A stretch of 64,000 nucleotides of DNA, from positions 1-64,000 of the forward strand of contig NZ_JACLZI010000013.1 in assembly GCF_014280935.1 (NCBI RefSeq), in the 5' to 3' direction. A program made the translations under genes and the position numbers. This stretch comes from Aquibacillus kalidii. GTDB taxonomy: Bacteria; Bacillota; Bacilli; Bacillales; Amphibacillaceae. Below are positions 52,061 through 60,927 of the stretch, piece by piece. The notes under the pieces are model-generated. The model did no database searches and was not told the origin of the DNA. It saw nothing but the letters and a program-made list of their open reading frames with translations. Positions within the stretch are counted from its first letter, which is position 1. Every line of letters begins with the position of its first letter.

Positions 52061-52225
52061 GAAAATAGTTGATGGGATAAGATGGGGGAAGGTGCAAGAA
52101 GAACGATCCCCGTCCCGATGTTAAAAATAATACAATTGTTAAATCTTTCGAAAAAGGTGGATGAGTACTTAGGTTTGACGTAGTAACCTAGTCAGATTGC
52201 TTAATAAAAGGCCAATTATTCAAGA

Positions 52226-52247
52226 TAAAACGTAATTATTACTATTT
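52226..52247. promoter_or_regulatory. Zur-box-like site 1
   Basis: AAAACGTAATTATTACTATTT matches the Zur consensus (AAATCGTAAT-N-ATTACGATTT) in most positions, including the central CGTAATTATTAC dyad. It is 485 bases upstream of znuA. Confidence 0.55.
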
Positions 52248-52282
52248 ACATCGTTTTGATTATGGGGTATAATCTGATTTGT

Positions 52283-52303
52283 AAATCGTAACTATTATGA
52301 TTT
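52283..52303. promoter_or_regulatory. Zur-box-like site 2
   Basis: AAATCGTAAC, then T, then ATTATGATTT: 19 of 21 positions fit the B. subtilis Zur box. It is about 430 bases upstream of znuA. Confidence 0.65.
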
Positions 52304-52472
52304 GTTTTTGTTCTAGGATAGTTACATAGTTAGTTATAGAATTACTTTAGTACTACGACCCGAAATGCTCTTTTCGGACCGATTGTCTCCTATGTCGTAA
52401 TATCTATAGAATCACTAGTAAGAGTTTGAAACATTCCTCTACTCTAGAAGATGAGTGCTTAATCAGCGCTGC

Positions 52473-52594
52473 TTAAAAAACGCTCGCTTTCCGTGGGGAA
52501 CGCTTTAGCTTCCTCGCTCGCAAAGAACACTCGCTGTGGGATCTTCAGACTGTTCCTTTCCCACGGAAAGCGGAGTATTCTGCCGGAACGAGTT
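52473..52594. repeat. Long palindromic intergenic repeat
   Basis: A 122-base GC-rich element with outer arms GCTTTCCGTGGG and CCCACGGAAAGC. Its right end is shared with the partial copy at 1-110. It separates Zur boxes 1-2 from the znuA promoter, so it may have been inserted into this regulatory region. No coding potential. Confidence 0.65.
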
Positions 52595-52679
52595 CAAGCA
52601 CACATCCAAAGGTTTTTATAAGTTACTGCAGATTTTATCTCAAATGCGTCATTCAAAGCATCAAAGTATGTGAAAAAAC

Positions 52680-52700
52680 AAATCGTAATGGTTATGGTTA
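52680..52700. promoter_or_regulatory. Zur-box-like site 3 at the znuA promoter
   Basis: AAATCGTAAT followed by GGTTATGGTTA: the left half-site is perfect, the right is degenerate. It is 31 bases before the znuA start and would block the promoter. Confidence 0.5.
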
Positions 52701-52731
52701 TGTAATAATTAAATTTTTAGGAGGATGAGAT

Positions 52732-53808
52732 GTGAAAAAGAATGCGAGATTCTTAGTTTTAATTTTGATGTCTATTTTTATATTAAGTGCATGCGGAACT
52801 GATAATAAAGCTACTTCTAGTGAAGGGAATGAAGAGAAGGGTGCTTTAAATATTTATACTACATTGTATCCATTGGAATATTTCACAAAACAAATTGGCG
52901 GAGATTATGTAGAAGTGTCTTCTATTCTCCCACCTGGTACGGATGCCCATACTTTTGAACCAACTTCAAAAACGGTATTAGAAATTGCTGAAGCTGATTT
53001 ATTTATTTATAACAATGTAGACATGGAGGCTTATGCGGAAACTATAATTGATGCACTAAAAGACGATGTTACTGCAGTTGAAGCTTCGGCTGGAATATCC
53101 CTATTACAGGGTGAACATGAACACGATCACAATGGTACAACAGAGGAAGCAGAGCATGAGCACGATAGTGAAGAAGGCCACAGTGAAGAGACCCATACGG
53201 AAGAAGAACATAGCGAAGAAGCGCATATGGAAGAAGAGGGCCACAGTGAAGAGGCACATACAGAAGAAGAGCATAATCATGGCGAGGCTGATCCACATGT
53301 ATGGTTAGATCCAATCCGTGCCATTTCAGTAGCGGAAAATATAAAGAATACCCTAATTGAGATGAAACCAGAGGCAAAACAAGATTTTGAAGCCAATTTT
53401 GCGGATTTGAAGACCAAACTTGAAAAATTAGATGAAGATTTTCATAATCAACTAGAATCGAAGGAACGTAATGAAATCTTAGTGACTCATGCTGCATATG
53501 GTTATTGGGAAGAAGCGTATGGATTGGAGCAGATATCTATATCAGGATTATCTTCTACAAATGAGCCTTCTCAAAAGCAGTTAGAAGAAGTCATTCAAAC
53601 AGTCGAGGAACTTGAAATTCATTACTTACTATTTGAACAAAATGTAACACCAAAAGTAGCAAAAGTTATTCAAAGTGAAACAAAGGTTGAATCGCTTCAA
53701 ATCCATAATTTAGCTGTGCTAACAGAAGAGGATATTGATGCAGATGAGGACTATTTCACATTGATGAATAAGAATTTAGAAGTGTTATTAACGGCTCTAG
53801 AAAACTAG
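52732..53808 (+). CDS. znuA: Zinc-binding lipoprotein ZnuA/AdcA type
   Basis: A 358-residue metal-binding lipoprotein: signal peptide with lipobox LSAC (Cys about 21), N-domain with LYPLEYFTKQIGG and PPGTDAHTFEPTSK (zinc-ligand His), a 60-residue His/Glu-rich insert of tandem HSEEAHTEEE-like units (about 130-188), DPHVWLDP (second His), and the C-domain (LVTHAAYGYW, third His). It delivers zinc to a ZnuBC permease, but no znuB/znuC is adjacent. GTG start with TAGGAGGATG upstream. Confidence 0.9.
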   Translation: MKKNARFLVLILMSIFILSACGTDNKATSSEGNEEKGALNIYTTLYPLEYFTKQIGGDYVEVSSILPPGTDAHTFEPTSKTVLEIAEADLFIYNNVDMEAYAETIIDALKDDVTAVEASAGISLLQGEHEHDHNGTTEEAEHEHDSEEGHSEETHTEEEHSEEAHMEEEGHSEEAHTEEEHNHGEADPHVWLDPIRAISVAENIKNTLIEMKPEAKQDFEANFADLKTKLEKLDEDFHNQLESKERNEILVTHAAYGYWEEAYGLEQISISGLSSTNEPSQKQLEEVIQTVEELEIHYLLFEQNVTPKVAKVIQSETKVESLQIHNLAVLTEEDIDADEDYFTLMNKNLEVLLTALEN

Positions 53809-53820
53809 GTGTAACAAATT

Positions 53821-53859
53821 AAAGTGGGACAGGAGGATGAACTTCTTGTCCCACTTTTT
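53821..53859. terminator. Terminator between znuA and the DUF4129-like gene
   Basis: AAGTGGGACA and TGTCCCACTT pair around a 15-base loop, T-run on the plus strand; it can serve both convergent genes. Confidence 0.8.
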
Positions 53860-55037
53860 CACTTTTCTTCCATTTGCTTTCTAATCTTTCTGATTGATTC
53901 TTTAAATTCTTGTACGTTAGCTAGTTGATCTATATGGTTACCGTATCTGACTTGTTTGTATAAGCAGGTGTGTTCCATCGGTAATTCTAACCTCGTGAAC
54001 CAATCATTTAGACTTTCTCCTCGTTTTCTTTCTAGTCCTAATTTACGACTATATTTTTCTAATTCAAAAATCTCTCTACGTATTGGATGTTCAGGCTTTT
54101 TACCTAAGGAATTTTTTCGGAAACGTGATGTCGTCTTGGGTGAATCTATGTTGCTAATTGAAGCGTATTCTTCTTGGTTTCGTTGTTTTTCTTTATTGAC
54201 ATATCTTTTGTATAAGCCAAATGAAACAAGCACAATACCAAGTATTATTAATCCGTTAATTGTCCAATAAATCAATTGTGTAATTACTTCCCCATTCTGT
54301 TGAGCAAGCTGATCTAATTTGTTTTGATTATCCTGCATAGGCTTCATCTCTTGAAGTTCCGATTTTTCGGCATCAGGTGTAGGTAATTTAATGTCGATCC
54401 ACTTATCTAGTATAGTCAATATTTTTTCTGTAAGGAAAAGAACAGCATCAACAACTTTTACATACAACCATCTAAAAAGATCGAACATTACCCAAAAAAT
54501 GCCGAGTATCATAATCGGTACTCCTAGGAGCAATAGAGTTAATCTGCCTTTTGAAATACGCTGTTCACTTTTAATAAAAATATTACTTAAGAATCCCCCA
54601 CCGACTACTACAAGGAATTGCAAGATAACAATAAATAAAACCTCTAGGTTATTGGAGAACATCAGAATCATAATGGCAGCTACTATAGTTAACCCAAATA
54701 TTTTCAATTGATTTTGTTGATCAGCCATCTCTTGATGTGAGATATACCGCCAGCTAAAGAAAAAGCTAGTAAGGATGCTGATGAAAATTGGGAAATGAAA
54801 CAAATAGTATGCACAAGCGGTAATAACACAAATACTTCCAATAAAGATGAATTGATATTTATTAGTCAACAAGCCGACTATCGGAAGTAAAATAATCGAA
54901 CCAATCATTAGTAAAAAGTAGTTAAGAAATGGGTATCCACTGTTCGCTAGAAAAAAGAAAGGGAGGAGCAGGAAATAAAAAGCAATTGCTTCACTCAGCC
55001 ATTGATATACTCTAGTGATGGATAAATTTGCTTCCAT
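53859..55037 (-). CDS. Membrane protein of MoxR/DUF58 operon, DUF4129-like C-terminus
   Basis: A 392-residue protein with six or seven membrane helices in residues 15-180, one more near 250-272, and a soluble C-terminal part (about 310-390) of helical DUF4129 type (EIFELEKYSRKLGLERKRGE, SLNDWFTRLELP). In related operons (yeaC-yeaD-yebA) this gene carries a transglutaminase domain; none is seen here. It follows the DUF58 gene after 15 bases. Confidence 0.7.
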   Translation of the reverse strand: MEANLSITRVYQWLSEAIAFYFLLLPFFFLANSGYPFLNYFLLMIGSIILLPIVGLLTNKYQFIFIGSICVITACAYYLFHFPIFISILTSFFFSWRYISHQEMADQQNQLKIFGLTIVAAIMILMFSNNLEVLFIVILQFLVVVGGGFLSNIFIKSEQRISKGRLTLLLLGVPIMILGIFWVMFDLFRWLYVKVVDAVLFLTEKILTILDKWIDIKLPTPDAEKSELQEMKPMQDNQNKLDQLAQQNGEVITQLIYWTINGLIILGIVLVSFGLYKRYVNKEKQRNQEEYASISNIDSPKTTSRFRKNSLGKKPEHPIRREIFELEKYSRKLGLERKRGESLNDWFTRLELPMEHTCLYKQVRYGNHIDQLANVQEFKESIRKIRKQMEEK

Positions 55038-55052
55038 GAAGTTCGCTCCCTT

Positions 55053-56246
55053 CTATATTTTTTCTATCCAATAGTTTTCATCTTCCTGTTGAATATGAAA
55101 TACTTGAACACCTTTTTTCTTCCATTCATTTAAATAAGTAATAGTGGAATCGTGTTTATCCCCGACAAAAATAATGTTGCGATGGTCTGCCAAGTGCTGA
55201 TTGATTCGATACATGACGTGTGTAATCGTAAAAAGCATTTCCTGTTTCTTTATGCGTGCTAAAAGATTAAGCAGCATCTTTAAATGATTATCTCCTTCAC
55301 CACGCTCTGTTCGGAAATATCCATAGCTGCCTGGACTCTTTATGTTAATGTGTAATTCAATGGGAAAACCAATTTCGGTGGCTTTGTAGCAAAGATAGGT
55401 TGCAACTGAGATATAGTCTTCTAATTTTTTTGACATGTAGGCATTATCCAGTCTACTATAGGATGCCACGTTAACGACAACTGTCCAAGACATATCCCAC
55501 TTTCTTTCAAATACCTTTGTTTGAAGTTTTTGTGTTTTAGCACTAGCCTTCCAGTGAACCCTCTGCAAAGAATCAGAAGATACATAATCCCTTGTTCCTA
55601 TAGCTTCCAAGACGTCCTCAAATGGGGAAACAAGTGCACGATTATTACCAAAGGCTTTGCTGATCAACTCTTCAACACCGCTTACTTGTTTAGCTTCAGG
55701 GAAAACAAGTAACTCTGTATCATAAACTTGACTAGGAACCAATGAAATAAAATCAAAACCAAACATATTTGGGAAAGTATAGTTTAATTTCGTTAGTTTC
55801 GTCATCCCACGATGTTTAGCTAGAAAAGAAAAATTCACCTTTACCTCGCTCGTATTAGGAATAGAAAGGGGAAGGGCGTTTCGTGTTTCGTTACCTAATT
55901 TTGATTCAATCTTGAAACTTGTTTCTTCCAATTCACTTGTTGTGGAAAAGGTTAGCTTTCCATTTTGAATTGGGATTTTGGAATGGTTATAAATAACTAA
56001 TTGTACTTTTACTTGGTCACCAGGAAACATGGAGAGCGTCTGTTTTTTATTTTGAAGAAATAGTTTTTGACCTGCTACTTTTGCAAAAGTCATGTTCAGT
56101 ACAACGAATGCAAAAATAAAAGCAGCAACTACAAATAATAACGGACGATTGAGTAAGATACCTATAGCGATACATAGGATGCCTATGCTGACTAAAAGTC
56201 CATTCTGTTTTTGTGAATCTGTTTGATCTTTTTTCCAACGGATCAT
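55053..56246 (-). CDS. DUF58 protein
   Basis: A 397-residue protein with two N-terminal membrane helices (about 15-50), a beta-sandwich region, and the DUF58 core: GTRDYVSSDSLQRVHWKASA (about 213-232; the consensus R-x-Y-x-x-G-D-x-x-R-x-I-x-W has Ser for Gly here) followed by a VWA-like fold (WTVVVNVASYSRL, with the MIDAS Asp replaced). It overlaps the MoxR gene by 4 bases (ATGA). Confidence 0.85.
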   Translation of the reverse strand: MIRWKKDQTDSQKQNGLLVSIGILCIAIGILLNRPLLFVVAAFIFAFVVLNMTFAKVAGQKLFLQNKKQTLSMFPGDQVKVQLVIYNHSKIPIQNGKLTFSTTSELEETSFKIESKLGNETRNALPLSIPNTSEVKVNFSFLAKHRGMTKLTKLNYTFPNMFGFDFISLVPSQVYDTELLVFPEAKQVSGVEELISKAFGNNRALVSPFEDVLEAIGTRDYVSSDSLQRVHWKASAKTQKLQTKVFERKWDMSWTVVVNVASYSRLDNAYMSKKLEDYISVATYLCYKATEIGFPIELHINIKSPGSYGYFRTERGEGDNHLKMLLNLLARIKKQEMLFTITHVMYRINQHLADHRNIIFVGDKHDSTITYLNEWKKKGVQVFHIQQEDENYWIEKI

Positions 56247-57196
56247 TCTGGTGCCTCAATTTCAACAGGAACATCAATAGCTGTTATTATTTCATTCATG
56301 ACTTGTTCCGGAGATTTTCGTAAAGTTGCTTCCATACTTAGTACAAGGCGGTGTTCAAAAACAGGTACAATCAAATCTTTGGCATCATCTGGTGTGATAT
56401 AACTTCTTCCTTTCAATAAAGCACGTGCCTGGCAAGCACGTATCCAACCTAATACAGCCCGAGTACTAATTCCTACTTCAATGTCACTGTTCTCTCTAGT
56501 AGCCCTAGCAATATGTAAACAGTAGTCCACAACCGTATCCGCTGTTTCAATTTCTTTTACGGACTTTTTTAATTCGCTAATAGATTCGATAGACAATTTA
56601 CTTTTTAATAAATCAATTGGCTCTTTTGTTCGATAGGATAGGAGAATATCCTTTTCTTCTTCAAAAGAAGGATAAGACATTTCGAGCTTGAATAAAAACC
56701 TATCTAATTGTGCCTCTGGTAACGGAAAGGTTCCATGGTTATTCTCTAAAGGGTTTTGTGTAGCTATAACAAAAAATGGATTAGGTAATTTAATCGTTTC
56801 CCCGTCAACCGTAGCTTGTTGTTCTCCCATTGCTTCTAGTAAACTTGATTGGGTTTTAGGTGTGGCGCGGTTGATTTCATCAGCTAATAGAATGTTCGTA
56901 ACGACAGGACCGGTACGTAACTCAAATTGTTGTTTTTGTGGATTAAAAAATTGAATTCCAGTTACATCACTTGGCAATACGTCTGGTGTAAACTGTACTC
57001 TACTAAACTGACCATTCATCACTTTTGCAAAGCTATTCGCTAATTTCGTTTTACCGGAACCGGGAACACTTTCAAGAAGAACGTGACCATCTGATAATAA
57101 CGCAATAAATAACTTTTCAATAACATCTTCTTTCCCTATAACAACCTTACTAATCTCGTCCATTGCATCTTGAACCTGTTTAATATGCTCATTCAT
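56243..57196 (-). CDS. MoxR-family AAA+ ATPase
   Basis: A 317-residue AAA+ protein: Walker A ESVPGSGKTKLA (about 42-53, Ser for the usual Leu), Walker B LLADEINRA (about 103-111), sensor 1 FVIATQNPLE, arginine finger region LPEAQLDRFLFKL, and a C-terminal lid. MoxR proteins act as chaperones for VWA/DUF58 partners, encoded next. AAGGGGAG precedes the ATG. First gene of the three-gene operon. Confidence 0.9.
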   Translation of the reverse strand: MNEHIKQVQDAMDEISKVVIGKEDVIEKLFIALLSDGHVLLESVPGSGKTKLANSFAKVMNGQFSRVQFTPDVLPSDVTGIQFFNPQKQQFELRTGPVVTNILLADEINRATPKTQSSLLEAMGEQQATVDGETIKLPNPFFVIATQNPLENNHGTFPLPEAQLDRFLFKLEMSYPSFEEEKDILLSYRTKEPIDLLKSKLSIESISELKKSVKEIETADTVVDYCLHIARATRENSDIEVGISTRAVLGWIRACQARALLKGRSYITPDDAKDLIVPVFEHRLVLSMEATLRKSPEQVMNEIITAIDVPVEIEAPE

Positions 57197-57256
57197 AAAT
57201 GTAAGACTCCCCTTATCTATATAACTAACTATAATTCCTATAGTTTACCAAATTTA

Positions 57257-57283
57257 GGGACAAAGGGACAGGTCCCTTGTCCC
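57257..57283. repeat. REP-like palindrome
   Basis: A 27-base nested palindrome: GGGACAA...TTGTCCC outside and GGGAC..GTCCC inside. It is the reverse complement of the copy at 60928-60954 with two or three differences. It lies between the divergent MoxR operon and the nuclease gene. A further dyad (AACTAACTG/CAGTTAGTT, 57286-57311) follows. Confidence 0.75.
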
Positions 57284-57354
57284 ATTAACTAACTGTGTTA
57301 AATTCAGTTAGTTTGTAATACATATGATAATAAAGAGAGGATGTGTTTTGACAA

Positions 57355-58467
57355 TTGAAAAGAAATATTCTGTTCATAGTTAGTATAGTTTTCTTTGTGT
57401 TTGTTCCAATTAGTCAAGCTACTTCATTTGTAACTGTTCAGGAAGTATTAGGTATGGCTGATGGAACAGATGTCACTGTTGAAGGGTATGTTGTTGGAGT
57501 ACCTACTTCGGTAAGCAATGTAGAACAAAGTGATTTTAGTAGTAACTATGCATTGGCTTTAGCCGACGATCCAAACGAAACGGAAGCTAACCATATGGTG
57601 TATGTAAAACTAGATTCAGAATATCGAAGCCAATTCGGTCTTAACAATAATCCTAGTCTTAAAGGGTCTAAGGTGAAGGTAGAAGGTGTACGGGATCCTT
57701 ATTTTAGTCACCAAGGAATAGAGAATATTACATCAATAAATACAATTTCCGATGATAGTAGTGTAGGTGGAGATAGCGGCTCTTCACCAAATAGTTATTA
57801 TGAAGATGCTCATGGGCTTTCAGGTGTATCGCTGAAACAGGCACTTCATGAAATTATTGATGATCACAGGGAGTTATCCTATAGTCAAGTATGGGATGCT
57901 TTACGTCATACGGATGAAGATCCAAATAACTCAAACAATGTTTTGTTGCTTTATACTGGAAATTCCATTTCTAAATATAGTAATGGAGGATATATAGATG
58001 AATGGAATAGAGAACATGTTTGGGCAAAATCTCATGGTGATTTTGGAACGACAATGGGGGCTGGAACAGATATTCATCATCTTCGACCAACAGATGTATC
58101 GGTGAATTCAAGGCGGGGGAACCTTGACTTCGACAACGGAGGAAATGCATTCTATGAAGCTACTGATACGTATTATGACTCTGATTCGTGGGAGCCGCGT
58201 GATGATGTGAAAGGCGATGTGGCTAGAATGATATTTTACATGGCAGTTCGCTATGAGGGCGATCAAGGTGAAGTAGATTTAGAAATAGTTGATCAAGTAG
58301 GTACGAGAGGTCCATACCTTGGAAAAATTTCAACATTGAAACAGTGGCACCAGGAGGATCCTGTTGATAGTTTTGAAAGATCAAGAAACCAATTAATTTA
58401 CTCAAATTACCAAGGCAATCGTAATCCATTTATTGACCATCCAGAATATGTAGAAGAGATCTGGTAA
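57355..58467 (+). CDS. Secreted endonuclease I, Bsn (YurI) type
   Basis: A 370-residue exported nuclease: signal peptide (1-22, ending ISQATS), an N-terminal OB-fold-like domain of DUF6359 type (about 25-130, VTVEGYVVGVPTSVSN), and an endonuclease I domain with WNREHVWAKSHGDFG (about 219-233) and DIHHLRPTDVSVNSRRGNL. It digests nucleic acids outside the cell. The TTG start at 57355 has GAGAGGA about 13 bases upstream, which is weak; no better start is in frame. Confidence 0.85.
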   Translation: MKRNILFIVSIVFFVFVPISQATSFVTVQEVLGMADGTDVTVEGYVVGVPTSVSNVEQSDFSSNYALALADDPNETEANHMVYVKLDSEYRSQFGLNNNPSLKGSKVKVEGVRDPYFSHQGIENITSINTISDDSSVGGDSGSSPNSYYEDAHGLSGVSLKQALHEIIDDHRELSYSQVWDALRHTDEDPNNSNNVLLLYTGNSISKYSNGGYIDEWNREHVWAKSHGDFGTTMGAGTDIHHLRPTDVSVNSRRGNLDFDNGGNAFYEATDTYYDSDSWEPRDDVKGDVARMIFYMAVRYEGDQGEVDLEIVDQVGTRGPYLGKISTLKQWHQEDPVDSFERSRNQLIYSNYQGNRNPFIDHPEYVEEIW

Positions 58468-58468
58468 T

Positions 58469-58502
58469 AGGAGAGGAAAGGTGCTTCTGTCCCTTTCCTC
58501 CT
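58469..58502 (+). terminator. Hairpin after the nuclease gene
   Basis: GGAGAGGAAAGG and CCTTTCCTCC pair with a bulge around a short loop, directly after the stop. It has no T-run. Confidence 0.5.
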
Positions 58503-58542
58503 GTGAATTAACAGAATTTTAAGATATAACATATAATACTTA

Positions 58543-58797
58543 GCGTAACTATGTTATACTTATATGAGTATCAACTTATTTCCTGAAAAGGTAGGTGATA
58601 AGAGGATTCAGTATAAGTTAGGCTGTTTGAGAAAGGTTTTTTCAATACTTGAGTGGGTAATAAACACCAATTATGGTAATGAGTGAATGTTTGTAATGAA
58701 GTTTGGAAATAAATAGAATAGAATTGATTTTTTTACGAAAGCTAAAAGTATCAATCTTTATAAGATAGCCCTTCCTTCTATAAGAGGCTATTTTTTG
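58543..58797 (+). ncRNA. Candidate small RNA
   Basis: A SigA-like promoter (TTAACA at 58508-58513, 18-base spacer, TATAAT at 58532-58537) and an intrinsic terminator (ATAGCC...GGCTAT then six T, 58765-58797) delimit about 255 bases without a gene that has a ribosome site. A 41-codon frame from ATG at 58565 lacks one. No known RNA family is recognised. Confidence 0.35.
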
Positions 58798-58938
58798 TAC
58801 CTGGAAAATGTAAAAGGCCCTTTGATATTGAGAATGCACCTTAAGTGGAAAAGTTTAGCGCATGATTCACGTAATCTCTATGGAGAACGTACAATAAGAA
58901 TTACTAACTAAATCCAAAAAGCGAGGAGCGTTTATCTT

Positions 58939-59322
58939 ATGTCAGAGAAAGGTATTGTTATCAATTTCAACGATTATAAACGCAAGAAAAAGGGGTTAGA
59001 TAAACCTATTTTTAGGAAACCGACGAAAATATCAATTGGTGACCTGGAACATCCAGAACAAAACGGTCAATACCTTGTTATCTGTAATTTAGTTCACGAC
59101 AATCGCCAGTTTCTTGCAATGGAAAGACAGGATGAGGAAGAGGCCCTTCTATCCTTAGTTGAAGGAATTGTAGAAGATGGTTTATTAGTAAGAGTTGCTC
59201 CAATAAAGGCCGATGAATTACCAGAGATTGAGGCGAAGTTTTCAAAGGTTTTTGCTCAAGCTAGCACAAAGTATGGTATTCCAGCTCAAAGTAATAGGAA
59301 AAAATTTAATTTTAGAAAATGA
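58939..59322 (+). CDS. Small protein resembling DUF1292
   Basis: A 127-residue cytoplasmic protein. Residues 35-105 (NGQYLVICNLVHDNRQFLAM, EEEALLSLVEGIVEDGLLVR, DELPEIEAKFSKVF) resemble the YrzB/DUF1292 beta-rich fold, flanked by basic termini (INFNDYKRKKK and NRKKFNFRK). Family assignment is tentative. GAGGAG precedes the ATG by 9 bases. Confidence 0.6.
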   Translation: MSEKGIVINFNDYKRKKKGLDKPIFRKPTKISIGDLEHPEQNGQYLVICNLVHDNRQFLAMERQDEEEALLSLVEGIVEDGLLVRVAPIKADELPEIEAKFSKVFAQASTKYGIPAQSNRKKFNFRK

Positions 59323-59386
59323 TTTTTTAAAAGAAATGCTGTTTGTAAAAAGGAGAGTTTATAGTACGTGAGAGGATATAAATAAA

Positions 59387-59423
59387 GACATGTTTCCAGT
59401 ATGAAGAGGGAACATGTCTTTTT
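59387..59423 (+). terminator. Terminator left of the RAYT gene
   Basis: GACATGTTTCC (59387-59397) pairs with GGGAACATGTC, followed by T-run. The same 11 bases, GACATGTTTCC, recur just after the RAYT stop at 60358-60368. Confidence 0.7.
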
Positions 59424-59593
59424 GTTATGATAAGGAAATCTGCTTAACTAGTACGTAACTTGTAATGAAGTGGAACATTTATCACAGAAGTGGTGAACTT
59501 TGTGGTAATATACAAAAAATATCAAGAATTCTACCAAATCCCCTAATGTACAAGCTATTCCACCCCCCTTAAACCCCGAGAGGTGAACAAGTC

Positions 59594-60355
59594 ATGGTAA
59601 GACAGTCCAGAAAGCTAAGCTATAATGGAATGTATCATCTTATGTTAAGAGGCATTAATAGGCAGGTTATCTTTGAGGATGATCAAGATAGAATAAGGTT
59701 TTTAGATACATTAAAAAGGTTCAAAGAGGTTAGCGGTAGCCAAATATATGGTTACTGCCTAATGGATAACCATATTCATTTATTGATGAAAGAAATAGAA
59801 GAGACCGTTTCGAAAGTTGTTCAAAGGATAAGTAGTAGCTACGTTTATTGGTACAATAACAAGTATGATAGATGTGGCCATTTGTTTCAAGATAGGTTTA
59901 AGAGTGAACCTGTAGAAGATCCTCGTTATTTTCTTACCGTGCTACGTTATATTCATCAGAATCCCGTTAAAGCCGGGTTATCATCTAGTGTGTTTGAGTC
60001 GAATTGGACTAGCATAGTCGAATACCTGGCTAATCCCCAAATTGTCGATATTGATCTGGCCCTCACACTATTTTCCTCCGATAATGATAAATCATTACAA
60101 TTCTTTAAGGAATACATGCAACAGTCAAATAATGATATATGTTTAGAAAGTCATAAAAAAGTGGCTATACCGGATGCAGATGTCATCAAGCACATCGAAA
60201 AGTTAGGAATTGAAAAGATTAGTACATTGCAACAGTTAAATAAAAAATCGAGAGATGCACTTTTAGCTGAATTGAAAAAACTGGATGGTGTCACGATCAG
60301 GCAACTGTCAAGAGTTACAGGCATCTCTAAAAGTGTCATTGACCGTATTGGATAA
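59594..60355 (+). CDS. REP-associated tyrosine transposase (RAYT, Y1_Tnp)
   Basis: A 253-residue protein. The Y1 transposase domain (about 5-130) has YHLMLRGINRQVIFEDDQD, the metal-binding HxH in MDNHIHLLMKE (about 53-63), GHLFQDRFKSEPV, and the nucleophile Tyr in TVLRYIHQNPVKAGL. The C-terminus (about 190-253) holds a helix-turn-helix (GVTIRQLSRVTGISKSVIDR). RAYTs are domesticated IS200-like enzymes that cut and move REP hairpins. Start ATG with GAGAGGTGA upstream. Confidence 0.85.
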   Translation: MVRQSRKLSYNGMYHLMLRGINRQVIFEDDQDRIRFLDTLKRFKEVSGSQIYGYCLMDNHIHLLMKEIEETVSKVVQRISSSYVYWYNNKYDRCGHLFQDRFKSEPVEDPRYFLTVLRYIHQNPVKAGLSSSVFESNWTSIVEYLANPQIVDIDLALTLFSSDNDKSLQFFKEYMQQSNNDICLESHKKVAIPDADVIKHIEKLGIEKISTLQQLNKKSRDALLAELKKLDGVTIRQLSRVTGISKSVIDRIG

Positions 60356-60368
60356 TGGACATGTTTCC

Positions 60369-60927
60369 TGACGACTGCTACCAGAGTATATCCCCTGTTG
60401 ATTTAGATATGTTGATTTTTCTTTTGTTATTTTTACAAAAAATTGGAATAAGACAAACTGTTAGGTAAATACCCTTGAAGAGGATATGAAGGGAGGAATA
60501 TGAAACTAAAAGATTGAGTAGATCGTAACTATTTATAAAAGGGGATTTGATAGGTGAAAAAGCATCGTCACCTGGGTTGTTAGAAGAATTTGTTTAAAAT
60601 CATCCTAATTACCTAGTGAGCTTACTTAAATAAAACATAGCAATCTAACTAGGAAAATGATCTTAGGGAAAAATAGGTATATACTATCTTTTCGTTTTTA
60701 GGAAAATATTGTATATAATCCCGATTTTGTGTTCGGATTGGGTATTTGTAGACTTTAGGATGCTTTAACATTATTTGACAACAAGGTGGAATTAGTAGTA
60801 AAAAAAGTGAAGGGGAAATAACTCAAAATAGCTAGCAAATTATCGAAAAATGGTTTATTGTTAAGAAATGTGACGAAAAGAACTACTATTATTCTTTTAT
60901 TTATCTATGTGGTATTTCGTACTTAAT
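60369..60927. other. Non-coding stretch with fragments
   Basis: About 560 AT-rich bases. Two ribosome-site-like sequences (GGGAGG at 60492 and AAGGGG at 60539) precede frames of only 5 and 9-16 codons, which suggests remains of lost small genes. Nothing further is supported. Confidence 0.4.

Noticed and set aside
53100-53290. CRISPR-like regular repeats
   Set aside because: They are in-frame coding repeats of HSEEAHTEEE-type units, with no unique spacers. No CRISPR array was seen anywhere in the window.
53069-53497. Alternative-frame ORFs across the znuA His-rich repeats
   Set aside because: Low-complexity frames created by tandem codons of the His/Glu repeat; znuA has clear start, lipobox and metal ligands.
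58642-58839. Minus-strand 65-codon ORF
   Set aside because: No ribosome site; lies over a promoter-terminator-bounded plus-strand region better explained as an RNA or leader.
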